Assembly (NCBI GenBank): GCA_011316305.1 | Contig: SAUG01000050.1 | Coordinates: forward strand, 124,001 to 188,000 | Length of the DNA: 64,000 nucleotides | Direction of reading: 5' to 3' | Source of the DNA: Rusavskia elegans | Taxonomy: Eukaryota; Ascomycota; Lecanoromycetes; Teloschistales; Teloschistaceae | Shown: in pieces, positions 24,663 through 35,895 of the stretch | Layout of the letters: every line of letters begins with the position of its first letter | Position numbering within the stretch: position 1 is the stretch's first letter | The notes under the pieces: model-generated | Database searches by the model: none | Told to the model about the DNA's origin: nothing | The model's input: the letters and a program-made list of their open reading frames with translations, nothing else | Program-made: the position numbers and the translations under genes

Positions 24663-25598
24663 CTCACAGAGACGAGACTTGAACTCATGAACAGGGGTGC
24701 TGGATATGCAGGTATCGAAAAAGCTATCAATTTCCAGATAAATCAGCTTCATGCTAAGCCCAGCCTCCCCGTAAAGGCCGAACAATATGTTCGTCGACTC
24801 AAAGCCGTCAGAGAGCAGTTGGGATCGTCTGTTGTGGAAAATGTGGACATACTTATCGCCATCCAAGAGAGTCTGGTGCCTCATACGACGCTATCGAACA
24901 TTAACAAGGTAGCACAAGTATGGCTTGCACTCAACGCACGACTGACAGGTCTCTAGTTTCCCCCTCCGAATGTACCCTTGACGTCTGCATCCCAATCGAG
25001 GCCGTGGAGTAAGTCGCCTCCACCGTCAACAACCAAATCCCACTTCGAGTGGAAATACCGAATAACAGCTCTCTTGGCCACAGCCCATCCACCGAATTTT
25101 ATTTCCCACTATCACAATATCTCTCCACAAGAGTCCACATCATCTTCAGCAGAGATACCCATCTTCTCTCAGACACCGGTGACGACTCGAACAACGAAAC
25201 TAATCACGCCGATGAGCAGACCCGAGCCGTTCTTCATGTTCGTTAACTCGATAACCACACGCGAGAAGAAGTATCTCAAAAAGACGTCTGGCAGCCCCTT
25301 TCAGATCAGGGTCGGCGGGCACGAGAGAGATGGGCGTTCTATCTTTTCACTCCATCTTTTCTCTTCTCCGGAAAAGATGGGCGTCATCCTGTGGTCAAGA
25401 GAGAACAATTTAGTGGCTGTCAGTTCAAAGAACTAGATTCAGTATGTAGCAGGCGATGTACTACATATTGAAGCTTTGGATTATGTGGAAGCGCTTCGAT
25501 TTGCAGACCATGTTCGACAGCATTCTGCTGACTGGGAAGTCAAAGTCTTGGAAACTAATGGGTATGCTGATGGTTGTTTCAGATTTGGGTGTGGCTGA
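24663..25598 (+). CDS. Uncertain hypothetical gene, 5' exon not found, possible internal stop
   Basis: An open frame at 24663-24908 encodes a helical, charged segment (KAEQYVRRLKAVREQLGSSV). It is preceded by a plausible acceptor (GGAACAG) and ends at a GTAGCA donor. A 48-nt intron (24909-24956) with a CTGAC branch site and CTCTAG acceptor joins it in the same frame to 24957-25433. That frame meets TAG at 25434-25436 and then continues with a protein-like stretch (HIEALDYVEALRFADHVRQH) to TGA at 25596. The TAG may sit in an intron that I could not define, or the gene may be broken. No family recognised. The clean intron and the compositional contrast with neighbours are the only support. Confidence 0.3.
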
Positions 25599-26635
25599 AT
25601 TGACTTCGTGACAGCCGATACTTGACCAATGTCTTTGCCAAAGGTACCAACTAGGGGGGCAACTTGGAGGGGGCTTCGCCGTACAATCGATGATTAGCGA
25701 GGCCGTGGATGACTTCTGGACATCCATTGGGCGAGGATCAAGGTCAATCTGCATGGTGTGTCTCTCAGAACAGCCTGAACACGTTTCATCGTCTGGGGTC
25801 CGTGTGACTAATCTTTGGTGCATGCTGCTTACTCGCCCTCACCACCCCCTCCTTACTAGTGCATAAAAGCAGCACGGACACAATCTCATGAGGCTGTCTG
25901 TGATAGTTGCCATGACGTTGCAACCTTTACCCGCTGGGCGCCAAAGGGACCGCTTTTGATTGGCGGAAGTGGCGCTTAAGGATCCTCAGTCTGTTGCAAA
26001 ACTCGCCCGTCCATGCTTGTGCCATCTTCAGCTGGTGTCAGCTGTGTCGCTCGCCACACTCCCATTCAAGATGGTAGATAGCCTCGCTGCTTGCACAAAG
26101 CTGGAGCGTATCTTGGTAGATAGCCAGCTGCCAATCAAGATGTCAGAACGAGCTCCCTGATCGCCACCCGGCATTGTACCCTCATTTTATAGGTAAGATC
26201 TTGAGAAAATCCTGTTATCAGGCACAGGATAATTCCGAAGCAAAGACCGTGGTCTACACTACGTTATTGCCTCCGTCCTCACCTCTTCGTCTTGTCAGTC
26301 GTACTACCAGTTCTTTCAGTGGCACATGCCGCAGGGGCACATTGCATAGAGTGGTGGTTCGTCAAACGGCTGCACTAGGAAGCTCTCGCGTTCCAGCCTC
26401 ACTGCACCCTAGTACAAGATGTGATCGAAGCACTAAGCTCACGAAGCAATGCATTGAGAGACCTTACAAGAAGCCGGACCGGGCTCTCTCGATGACTAAA
26501 AGGCGTCTTTGGATGCTCTGCCAACATGCATCCACTCCGAAACCCCTGACCTCACCAGCGCATTCAATTTCAGACGTCGATCGAGGTGCTTAGTGCGCAT
26601 TTCACCAAGCAGGTGAACAAGACCTCCACAGAGCT
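25599..26635. other. Intergenic, upstream of alpha-amylase
   Basis: About 1 kb with only short, unsupported frames (66 codons at 25960, 139 codons at 26174 running into the amylase first exon). It should contain the amylase promoter. I identified no specific regulator site. Confidence 0.4.
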
Positions 26636-28907
26636 ATGTCCAAGAAGGCCATCAATGTCGCGGAAAAGGAGCTTCCTCCGACTGTCAGTTCTACCGTTTA
26701 CAAAACCACTGAAGCTAACCCGTTTTGAGAGCAGCCCAGAACCTATCAGGCCTCGGAGCAAAGTGTACCGGACTATCCAGAGGTCTACTTTCGTGACGGG
26801 CTCTGTCCGCGCGTTGTCTCGTCAACCATCCCAGAGGTGCAAACCGGAGTGGGGCCTGAAAGAACGTACGAAGGTCTCGAGACCAAACCAAACGGTTACG
26901 ATCCGCCGACTCTCGTGGTGAAGGATGAGGAAACCATGTCTTTAAGCAAAAAAAGCAAGCGACGCCGTATTGGTTTCGCCCTTGTGGCTGTTGGCGTCCT
27001 AGTCGCACTGGCTGCGGGACTTGGTGGAGGGCTAGGGTCTCGAAGAAGGTACGTTCTCCCTCCGATAGAGCGATGATTCCGGTATGGAAGCATCGGTGTG
27101 ATGTCAATTGTCAGGGTAGCTGCTCAAGTACTGGCACTCGCTTCGATTGGCAGCAACTCCTCCCAACGAAATACACCCACGGGTGCCCCGCCTCTGGAGC
27201 TGTTCAATGCCACAACACCGTTGCCAAGGTCTGATATCAAACCGACTGACTGGCGAGGTAGATCGATCTACCAGATCATCACAGATCGCTTTAGCCCCTC
27301 CAACTCTACTATGCCTTGCGATGTTGCGAAACAGCAGTACTGCGGTGGGACATGGCAAGGAATTATCAACCGACTTGATTACATACAGAACATGGGATTC
27401 ACCGCCGTATGTCATGCTTTGTTGTAGTGGCTCGGCCTCATCTAACGTCTCAAAGATCTGGATCTCACCGGTCACAGCCCAACTAGGTAAGTTTCTGATT
27501 CCCAGCTGTACAAGGGGGACTGACTCCATCAAGATGAGAAAACTTCGGAGGGCGAAGCCTACCACGGCTACTGGCAACAAAACATCTTCGCACTGAACTC
27601 CCATTTTGGAGCCGTCAGTGACCTGCAGGCATTGGCGACTGCATTGCATGCCCGAAACATGTCTCTAATGGTTGACGTTGTAGTCAACCATTTTGGATGG
27701 GCAGGCAACGACAGAAATCTCGACTATGGCAAGATGTATCCGTTCGATGATCGCAAATATTATCATCCTTACTGCAAGATCACGAGCCAGGATTATCTAT
27801 CTAACCAAACTGCGGTGGAACAGGTATGTCCTCCGCGCTTATTTTTTTTTAGGTCGTTCGCTGACACATGAACCAGTGTTGGCTTGGAGATGAGTGAGGA
27901 AAATCCCTCCCAGCATTCGATGCAAGTGCGCTGACGTTGCCTAGCGTCGTCTCTCTTCCCGATATTGATACTACAAGTACCTTCGTCAGAGAGACATACG
28001 ACCAATGGATCAACTCCCTTGTTTCTGTCTTTGGGATAGATGGGCTTCGCATTGACACAGTCAAACACGTGGAGAAGACTTTCTGGTCTGATTTCAAGTC
28101 TGCTGCAGGAGTGTATACTCTTGGAGAAGTCTTCGATGGTGATGTCGCCTACACTTGTCCATACCAAGAGCAATTAGACGGCTTACTAAACTACCCGCTG
28201 TACTACCCCTTGATGAGAGCTTTTCAGGACACAAATGGCAACACGACCTCGTTGGGCGCTGCCTTGACCACCATTCAAGATTCTTGCCGGGATCCCACAT
28301 TATTGGCGACCTTCTCCGAGAACCATGACATCCCTCGCTTCTTGAATCAAAGAAACGATGTGAACGCAGACATGAATGTCATCGTCTTCACAATACTCGC
28401 CGGGGGTATCCCTATCATTTACCAAGGTCAAGAACAAGGTTTCTTTGGTGGAAATGATCCAGCCAACCGTGAAGCCTTGTGGACATCGGGATATTCAACA
28501 AAGTCGCCGCTATATATGCTCATCGCCTCTGTCAATCAGGTACGGAACCATGAGGTCTTTGCCTCTCCCGATTACCTTACGGCCCCAACATCCATCATAT
28601 ACACAGATGATCACCACATAGCGTTACGAAAGGGAAATATTGTCAGCCTCTATTCTAACGAAGGCTCCAATGGTACCCTGTCAAATATCATCCTAACAGA
28701 CACTGGATTCCAGAAGGATCAGCCTACTATCGAAATCTTGACTTGTAGGAACTCCACGACTGATGCAAATGGGAATCTCAAAGTCTCGGTACAGGAAGGT
28801 CAGCCGCAGGTATGTTCTCCGCCGCTCTGGTGTAAGCCACGTCTAACAAGTTTGAGGTCTTTTGCCCAAGTGCGGCACTGAGATCATCGGGTATCTGCTT
28901 CCTTTAG
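26636..28907 (+). CDS. Alpha-amylase, GH13 family, with N-terminal membrane anchor
   Basis: Hydrolyses internal alpha-1,4-glucan bonds. Model join(26636..26683, 26735..27048, 27115..27406, 27456..27486, 27534..27823, 27877..27893, 27945..28809, 28857..28907), 635 aa. Instead of a signal peptide, residues 1-94 are a hydrophilic tail ending in a basic cluster (SKKSKRRR), followed by a single hydrophobic segment at about 95-117. This predicts a type II membrane protein with the enzyme outside. The catalytic part begins PTDWRGRSIYQIITDRF and has the four GH13 regions: DVVVNH, GLRIDTVKHV (nucleophile Asp), GEVFDGD (acid/base Glu) and FSENHDIPRF (third Asp). CGGTWQGI and the C-terminal exon (SSGICFL) match Aspergillus-type fungal amylases. 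One exon is only 17 nt (CWLGD). No starch-binding domain is seen. The N-terminal exons are predicted only from frame and splice signals. Confidence 0.88.
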
Positions 28908-29350
28908 ACCTGCAATCAGATTGTATCCTTCACAGATTCAATCAATGGCGCAACAAACATGTGTATCACACGATGTACACTATTTTCCAAACCATTGTTT
29001 CCTGTTGAATTTGCCGACCACATGTTCTCACCATGGGCTGGCAATAGCTCAAGTTTGGCTGTAGGCATCTTTGTCAATTGACAAAGGCCCATACAACACG
29101 ACAGCTGAGCAAAGATTACTGGGGATGAGGTTGTCCAACACAAACTGTCATCATTCACAAATCTAGACACCACAGAAGGAAATTGGCCTCGCCCAGCTTG
29201 CCCACACGTTCACGGTCCAGATGATTGTCGCTTTCCTTCCTCTGCTGTTAAATTTCATTGTCTGGCAGAAAATTAAAATCCGAGACACGTCTCTTATCTC
29301 CTTCTATGCACCACGCCTAACAATCAACCTCATAGGCGTAGCAGATCACA
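28908..29350. other. Intergenic spacer
   Basis: 443 bp between the amylase stop and the broken coiled-coil gene. No feature recognised. Confidence 0.4.
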
Positions 29351-30939
29351 ATGACATCTACCCCGGACTTTGCTCGTCTCGACGCAATCGTCAGGAAATT
29401 GGAACAGAATAATGAAGATATACGACAAATTGCCGACGACTAACCTCATAGTGAGCCTGCCTCACGTTCACGGCGGCTAGTAGTTGATGAAAGCTTTACG
29501 GCCATACAGACCGAGAGGAAGGAAGCGGTGGCCGGACTGAAGTCGCTGCAGCCAAAGTGGGAAGCAGGATTGTCAGCCCTTGAAGCCGAGAGAGCGAGTC
29601 TGAGGAAAGAGAGGGAGGAAGTGCAAGCGGAGAAAGAGAGCCTTAAAAACGAGCAGGATGATTTGCAAGAGCAAAAGTCCAAATATCAACAGAAGAGCCT
29701 TGACCTCAATACTTCCATCAAGAAGCGCGAAGATGTCTTTGCCAAGCATGAGCAGACTCTTCGGAAAGCGTATGGGGAAACTGCCAAAGCGTATGGAGAA
29801 GTTGCCAAAGCAATGAAGAAACCTTTCCACCAAGCCGTGATCCAATCTTCTCAGCAATCCCCGGCCAGCGTTATCAGTGCCGACAAACTCGAGCAGCTTG
29901 TACATACAGTGTCAGAGCTCAAGCAACAGCTGCTCCAAGGTAACGACACCCTTGAGGACAAGATCACGACGGCGGTCAACAACGCGATACGCCGATCTGT
30001 TGATCATGACCCACGCATCGACCCCCCTGTATCCTCGCTTTCAAGCCATGACAACCAGATCTCGTCGGCATTACCCTCCAGGCCACATAAGCGTCCTGCG
30101 GAAGCAGAGCGGACTGAACAGGAATCATTGAAACGCCGGACCCCAAGTCGTCATGGCGAAGGAGCCCAGAGTCGAAGGCACAGTGAGACAACAGGACTGG
30201 GTCTTTCTCCAACAACAGTACATGATGCTCTCACGAGGCAGAGTATAACACCTCAGTTCTCGAGTGCGATGATGGGCACCTCGCGACCCCTTCCTAGTGG
30301 TGAGGCGCGAACACCGAGACCCAGGAAGGTACCAGAAGCCTAGCAGACAACCAGCCAGGCCAATCGACGAAGCTTCCGAAAAGTCCTCATCAATTGAGGT
30401 CGTCTGCCAAAGTAAGCCAAGGACCAGCCCAAGTTCAAGCTACTGCGGCTTCAAATGTACACGCAAATACCACCGCGTCACCAGCAAAAGACCGGCTACT
30501 TCCGGGCACCTAGGCTCCTCAAGGCGATTGCAACCCAATCTGGCAGCAAATCCAGCTCAAAGGCCAATGGACGGACGACAATTGCAGACAACTACTGGAT
30601 TACCTCGAAGAAAGTAGCCTAAACACCGATAAACGTTATCGTCCAAGGTACAGTCTTGATCACAACGCTCGTCAGACCAGGGAGAGTTGTCTACTCAGCT
30701 ACTATAAAAGGCAACCGAGCAGAGTGCCTGATGGGAGGTTCAGATGCCCTGAATGTATTAACCGAGAGCTATGCCTCCGCGTCAGATACGTCGACGATAA
30801 CCCAGGAGAATACGACGAGCAGTCGACAAGTTTGCGGTGGTCATTGGAGATCCGACAGCCGGCAAAACAAGGGATCTGTCTACGAAATGCCTTGTATCTT
30901 GATAGCACCGCTGAACACCTTCAATCTGACGCGGAGTAA
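29351..30939 (+). pseudogene. Coiled-coil protein gene with in-frame stops and a frameshift
   Basis: ATG at 29351 opens a frame (MTSTPDFARLDAIVRKLEQ) that meets TAA at 29441-29443 and then continues in the same frame for about 300 codons. The long downstream part has no ATG near its beginning, which argues that 29351 was the start. It encodes a strong coiled coil (ALEAERASLRKEREEVQAEK and following heptads), then a Ser/Pro-rich basic region (SRPHKRPAEAER). Near 30295-30345 coding potential moves to the next frame without a clear intron, suggesting a 1-nt indel. This frame has TAG at 30511-30513 and runs on to TAA at 30937, including a CPEC...C motif after LEESSLNTDKRYRPRYSLD. I do not know the family. 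At least two stops and one shift make a functional full-length product unlikely. Confidence 0.65.
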
Positions 30940-32299
30940 TTCAGCAGTCAATTTGAGCACAAAGCCCATCGAGCCTTCCGCATGTTCTTTTCTTTCGCGT
31001 TTGTGGTTCCCCCATTGTGCCCTGTTTGTGACTCCCCACTTGTTGTCCAGTTCAATATAAACTACCGGAGGTACTGGGCTTTTCCTTGTCGCTACTTACA
31101 GCGCCGGGACTGTAGAGGCTTGCTTCTCTTATTACCTTCTACAATCACAAGACAATACCAGGATTTGCGATCGAAAGAAGTGATCGTTATTGTAGTACTC
31201 ATTCGTCATACTTTCACGGTCAGCGGATCTTCCGTCTGATGGTTCGAGAGATGAAAATACCTACGTCTTACGAGATATGGGGGGAAGTAGCTTTGCCGAA
31301 CCCCGTTGATGCTTTTGCTATATGCAGAATTTCAAGAGGTGTCGTACATACGAATCTAGGTATAATGGACGAGAGCCCAGATATATCTCAGGAACAGTGG
31401 CAAGAGTGGCTCCAGTGGGTGTGGCCTCACGCCCGAGGTACCGCCGACGCTAAGCACTTCCAGGCGAGTTAAGATTAATGGATCGAGCTCTGGCACTTTG
31501 GACGACAATTGGACTCGAAAATAGCAAAACTTTAGAATGGCGGAATCGGGGCTTTTGGTGAATTCTGAGGCTTTTAGGCGATCACAGCACTTAGACAGAC
31601 AGTGAAATTGCATCGTGGTCTCTGCTGGGCGCAGAGAATAAGTGTAGGATATTCAATACATCGCGCCTTGTTGCACACATAATTCATTTGATATGGGACT
31701 CTTTTTCTTCACGACTCCGGAGCCAATATTTAATTATCGTCTATTCTGCTTGTAGCCAAGTGAGTGGTTAGCCCATGTTTCTGTATCTCGATGTTCCTAC
31801 GACTCGTGAGCGAGTTCGATCCCGTGACAGTGGTCAGGAATACGAGGTGAAGGGTCCTATTCTTTCATAGATTGGACGACTTTATCGACGTCTTCTTTGC
31901 TGGAGATGTCGAGTGTCTCATCGATTGGGACTTGATCAGACAGCACACAAATACATCTCTCCGGATCGGTGGCGTCGGTTGCGACGCATCGGTCGGCGAT
32001 TGGTGCTATCTCAAAGGACTTTCTTGCACTTTTTTCTGCTATGATTAAATAACATTCTGCTTCTCATGAAACAAAGCTACAGTTTGAGAGACAGCTTGGT
32101 AAGGTGCCTCCAATGTAGAAAAAGATAATAAAGAAGACGGATAAGTAATAGGGGAAGAAGAAGAAGAAGCAGAAAGGCGGTCTATCAAATCCAATGAATG
32201 CCCCCCCCCCCCAAAAACAAAAATGGAGACATGACCTTTCACGAAGGACAAATCGGTTCTTCTCTGGACTTCCCCATGCTATACGGCATCAACATGCTC
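30940..32299. other. Intergenic, about 1.4 kb, with simple repeats
   Basis: No supported gene; a 77-codon frame at 31239-31472 has no signature. Contains an (AAG)5 run at 32155-32169 and a 12-nt C run at 32201-32212. Confidence 0.45.
32155..32212 (+). repeat. Simple repeats: (AAG)n and poly-C
   Basis: An AAG microsatellite (five full units, extended by GAAG to the left) and 32 nt later a run of 12 C followed by A-rich sequence. Likely length-variable between isolates. Confidence 0.8.
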
Positions 32300-32827
32300 T
32301 CAAGGATTCGTGCTTTCAACTTGTTCAGGCTGTCGACTTTGGTATCGACCGATGTTGCTGACAGATCCAATCTGAAAAGTGAAAAAGGAGTTGAGTGTTG
32401 CTTTGAAAAGAGTGGGTGGTTTTTGGGCAATGATGGGATGCGCCACTGAGCATGTTCGTGGTTGGTGAAGTCGAGGCTTTATATCCGTCGATGTAGGAAT
32501 TTCCAGTCGGCTTGTGATCGGTTGAGCTGACATTGACAGTCTAGATAGGCAATCCCTTGTAGAAGCAGTCATCTCTTGCTGCGTGTCAGTCTCCTGCTTG
32601 CGCTTTTCGCCCGAGAGCTGATCCAATAGCACTCGAGTATCCCCCAGGGAAGTGCGGAGAGCAGTCATTCTTTGCTGATCTTGCTCAAATTCGGTCTCCA
32701 GCTTGAAGTTCTCACGCGATAGCTGATCCATTTTAGCTTGAGTATCTCCCAGGGAACTGCGAAGAGCATCCGATTGTTGCTGAGAACCGGTTTCGTGCTC
32801 GAGCTTTTCGCGCGATAGCTGCTCCAT
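32300..32827 (-). CDS. Hypothetical protein with tandem coiled-coil repeats, 175 aa
   Basis: Open frame without intron. The N-terminal half holds two full and one partial copies of a repeat of about 32-34 residues that begins [M/L][E/D]QLS.E and contains ALR.SLGDT (MEQLSREKLEHE; MDQLSRENFKLE; LDQLSGEKRKQE). Repeats are Glu/Gln-rich with heptad spacing, so a coiled coil is likely. The C-terminal half is unrelated and less ordered. Upstream sequence does not obviously continue the repeat, but the first copy begins exactly at the ATG, so the true gene may start further upstream in another exon. No family recognised. It could be a truncated piece of a longer coiled-coil protein. Confidence 0.4.
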   Translation of the reverse strand: MEQLSREKLEHETGSQQQSDALRSSLGDTQAKMDQLSRENFKLETEFEQDQQRMTALRTSLGDTRVLLDQLSGEKRKQETDTQQEMTASTRDCLSRLSMSAQPITSRLEIPTSTDIKPRLHQPRTCSVAHPIIAQKPPTLFKATLNSFFTFQIGSVSNIGRYQSRQPEQVESTNP

Positions 32828-33646
32828 TCTGGCATGACTCTAGTGTCGTGTACAGATATCTAAGAAACTTTCAGCAGTCTCTGAGAACCAACCTTTGGAT
32901 TTCGACTCTTCTCCTTCAGTAGGTGCAGGTCGTCTCGGCGTCCTTGAGATCAGAGTTTGCTCCATCGAGCACGTACGTCAGGAAAGAACAAGAACAACTT
33001 CCCGTCTCATTAAAGTGATTCGTATACCCACATATATTGTATCAGGTTGTGTCAAAATGACTGTGGCAGATGGATCTTTGAAGATGTCGAGCAGTCGTGA
33101 AATAATGATTCCAGAACGCCTCCTGATGGTAAATAGATACAGTAGAGACTTTGCTGGTAAGAGCACCGAGAAGACCGTGTAAGATGGATGGGAAAGGCAA
33201 GTCAGATTGCGTGTATATACAGCAAAAAACAGTATATAGAGGAAAGAGTATTTAAAGAAGAGAAAGAACAAGCATGAGGAGCGGATTGGAAGCTCTTTAA
33301 GTGAGAAAGTACACGCTAGCTTACATGTGTATGATAGTTCATCTGACTATGTCCATATTGATTTGATGTCGATTCAGCAAAAAATAGATGTACATCAATG
33401 AAGTATTGGTCCACTGACATGATCAAGGCATCTCAAGGAATTCACTGACGAGTATAGAGTTGCGGCTGAAGTGAAAAGGTTTTCACAGGCCCATCATATA
33501 TGGAAGAAGAAGCCCCGATGGGGTTTGTTGGTTATGTTGACGGCGCATATAACCTCCAGGTGCTCTCGCAAGATCTGGGGTTGAAATTGTTCCTGGGTAC
33601 CAGGAGGCAAGAGAATCAGTGGCTGGATGGCTGGTGGCTTGCTCTC
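32828..33646. other. Intergenic, about 0.8 kb
   Basis: AT-richer sequence with A-rich tracts near 33220-33270. No gene recognised. Confidence 0.4.
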
Positions 33647-34576
33647 CTAGAAGCCTTGAGTATAACCCCCCACAGCAGATTGAACCCCATGAACCTTGAG
33701 CCACACAAAGACTTCAAAAAACTTATCATCGTGAATCATCCTTCCCAGCGCCGTCACCGCAGCCTCCCTGGAATATCCGACTTCAATTTCGCGTTGCTCG
33801 CCTATCAGCTTCCAGGCCGTGCGTTGAAGACCCAAAGTATACAACCCAGCCACAATCCTATGGAGTCCCACTTCGGCAGCTTCACCCATTGCTTTGATAC
33901 AAGTCAGATACAGGAGGTTTCTATCGATCGGGTTATCGCCATAGGCAAGATTCATTGAGAATCTAGGATTCGAAACCGGCTTTGGTTCCCCGGGATTGTA
34001 CTCCACAACGTCGCTCGAATTTCGTCCGGTCGAAGTCAAACCCGCCGGCGGGGTCCTCGAAACGTAAATAGTTCCTACGGCGACATCCTCCCATTTCAGC
34101 ACGGCGGTCGTTTGGCAGTATCGATTTGTCAGCTGCATTGAGAGGAGCATGTGGTTCATGCCCCAGATGAGAAACTGGGAGCGAAGACGCGATGGTTCCT
34201 TTCCGAAAGTGTTATGCTTGATGTAGATGCCGGAGGGCCCGAGCGGCGACGGCCAGTTCTCGTCGTACCAGACCTGCGCGAGGGGGAGTCCTGTGACCCT
34301 GTACATCATCTTCAGGGCTGGGCGCAAGATCTCTTCAGCGCGAATTAGGACGGAGAAGTTGGGAGTCAACTCGACTTTAAAAGCAGCGGGAACGTTTCCA
34401 ACGCTGAGGTTTGATTGACTGGAAGTTGCCTCGTTTAGCCAGCAGAAAGCATTGAAGGGGGACATGTTTTACCTGATCTGAAGTCCGTTGGATGGCACAG
34501 TCAACGGGGTGGCAAGAGAGCTCTGGCAAAGCAACGAGCACCAATACAAGACACCGAAGGCGTACCAGAGGCCCAT
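33647..34576 (-). CDS. Secreted hypothetical protein, 291 aa, possible two-domain repeat
   Basis: Model complement(33647..34418, 34473..34576). ATG 34576 gives a signal peptide (MGLWYAFGVLYWCSLLCQSS, then LATP). A 54-nt intron (34419-34472) with GTAAAA donor, GCTAAAC branch site and TTCCAG acceptor removes an in-frame TAA. The mature part seems built of two similar halves: the first has VELTPNFSVLIRAEE ... SQFLIWGMNHMLLSM ... VGTIYV, the second NPRFSMNLAYG ... YTLGLQRTAWKLIGE. A similar layout (an L-T-x-G/M-led helix after a beta region, then a V-rich end) is present in the secreted protein at 62751-63861. Function unknown; extracellular location is the only solid inference. Confidence 0.7.
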
Positions 34577-35158
34577 GATGGCGGTGGCGACCTGAAGCTG
34601 CGACGAACCGGTTTGACCCTTCCCGAGGCTTCCTGTCCTCGTACTGGAATGCTTTAATGGCATGACGTGTCAACTGTAGGGAGTAACATATGTTTGGTTC
34701 GCCCCGAACTCGATCTGTTTTCATCTGCCCCTCGGTGGGGGACAGCATCATGACCATCTCGTCGCTTCGGCGGAAGGAGCCGTATGCGACTTGCATTGGC
34801 ACTAGCATATGACAGATACTGAATTAGGCGGAAGACGAATCGCAATAATGGAGAATAGAACGTGTCTCTCAGTCGAAGGGAACGTAAGAGGAATCCATGA
34901 AATATGCAGAGATACCTCGGGCCCGTGACGCATAATCGATAACGGGTTTTAAGGACGAGTTGTTCGATGGTAAGGTCGATGTCGTCGAAGTGACGCTGCA
35001 ATAACACAATATTGAACCTGGCGAGAAGTCAGTTGGAGAATACGAATCAACCAGCTAATAAGACGGAGCAATATAGTGTTGTCGGCGTCGGCGTTGGAGA
35101 CTAAGGCAAGGAACCGAAGCACTACCGAGACTAGGAGCTTTCGGGACGTTTTCTTCAT
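34577..35158 (-). CDS. Hypothetical protein upstream of the secreted-protein gene, ends unresolved
   Basis: Exon-like stretches on the minus strand: ATG 35158 (MKKTSRKLLVSVVLRFLAL), a middle exon with RHFDDIDLTIEQLVLKTRYR, and a third with MLVPMQVAYGSFRRSDEMVM and CYSLQLTRHAIKAFQYEDR. Middle and third exons join well through a GTATCT..TTCAG intron of about 97 nt with a GCCTAAT branch site, giving VTGPSICHML. The junction of the first two exons is unclear, and the third frame has no stop before it enters the next gene's signal-peptide exon, so the 3' end is unknown. The LQLTRHAIKAF block resembles GLQRTAWKLIG in the next gene, suggesting a tandem relative. Same strand and immediately upstream of it. 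Confidence 0.4.
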
Positions 35159-35895
35159 TTAATGGGGTTTTCTCGTGGTTTTTTGGACCCTGTGGGCATG
35201 TTATTGGCAGACAATCTACAACATTTGATACCCCGGTGTAGGATCTCGTTTCAACGATTGCTTAGACATCACATTGCAGTTGCAATTCGACCCAAAGCGA
35301 CTACCCGAGTGGCCATCAGCTGTGACTGCAACATGCAACGCGCTCTGGGTTTGTGGGGGTCTTCTGGCGATCACTGTGTCCAATATTTCGATTGGGTTTA
35401 GCACAGCGAGACATGCGTGACGCTCAACGGGCTGAAAACACTGGGTTAAGCACCCAGGAACAAAGTCATAGAGCGAGCAGTAGACATATCACAAGCAGAG
35501 AGAGAAGGAAGATTTGAAGTATTAAGCAATTATATTCCACATCTCAATATATACACATTTATCTCCCGCGATTATTGTACTGTCTGACTAGCAGTGATGC
35601 TCCGACGACCCATCTGCAGAGTCTTTGTATTGTAATGATCGAATCCTCGGCCAAACGTGCGACCGCCCAATCTAAAGCCCACCCGCTGTCCCAAGCGAAA
35701 ACCCCCCAAGAAAAACGAAACGCCTGATCACGTTTCGTGTCTCTGTGTGAAAGTCAAAGGTCGTTAATATCTATAGCCCCATGGTATGCCGAGAACGCCA
35801 TTGATGGTATAAGCGAGTGAATGCAGGGTTGCCGATGAAATGAATGTCGGATGCCGAGGAAAGATGGCGAGCTTGCCGAGATGGTGTGATGATGA
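35159..35895. other. Intergenic, between minus-strand genes
   Basis: About 0.74 kb holding the 3' region of the GT2 gene and upstream region of the small hypothetical. No feature recognised. Confidence 0.4.
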
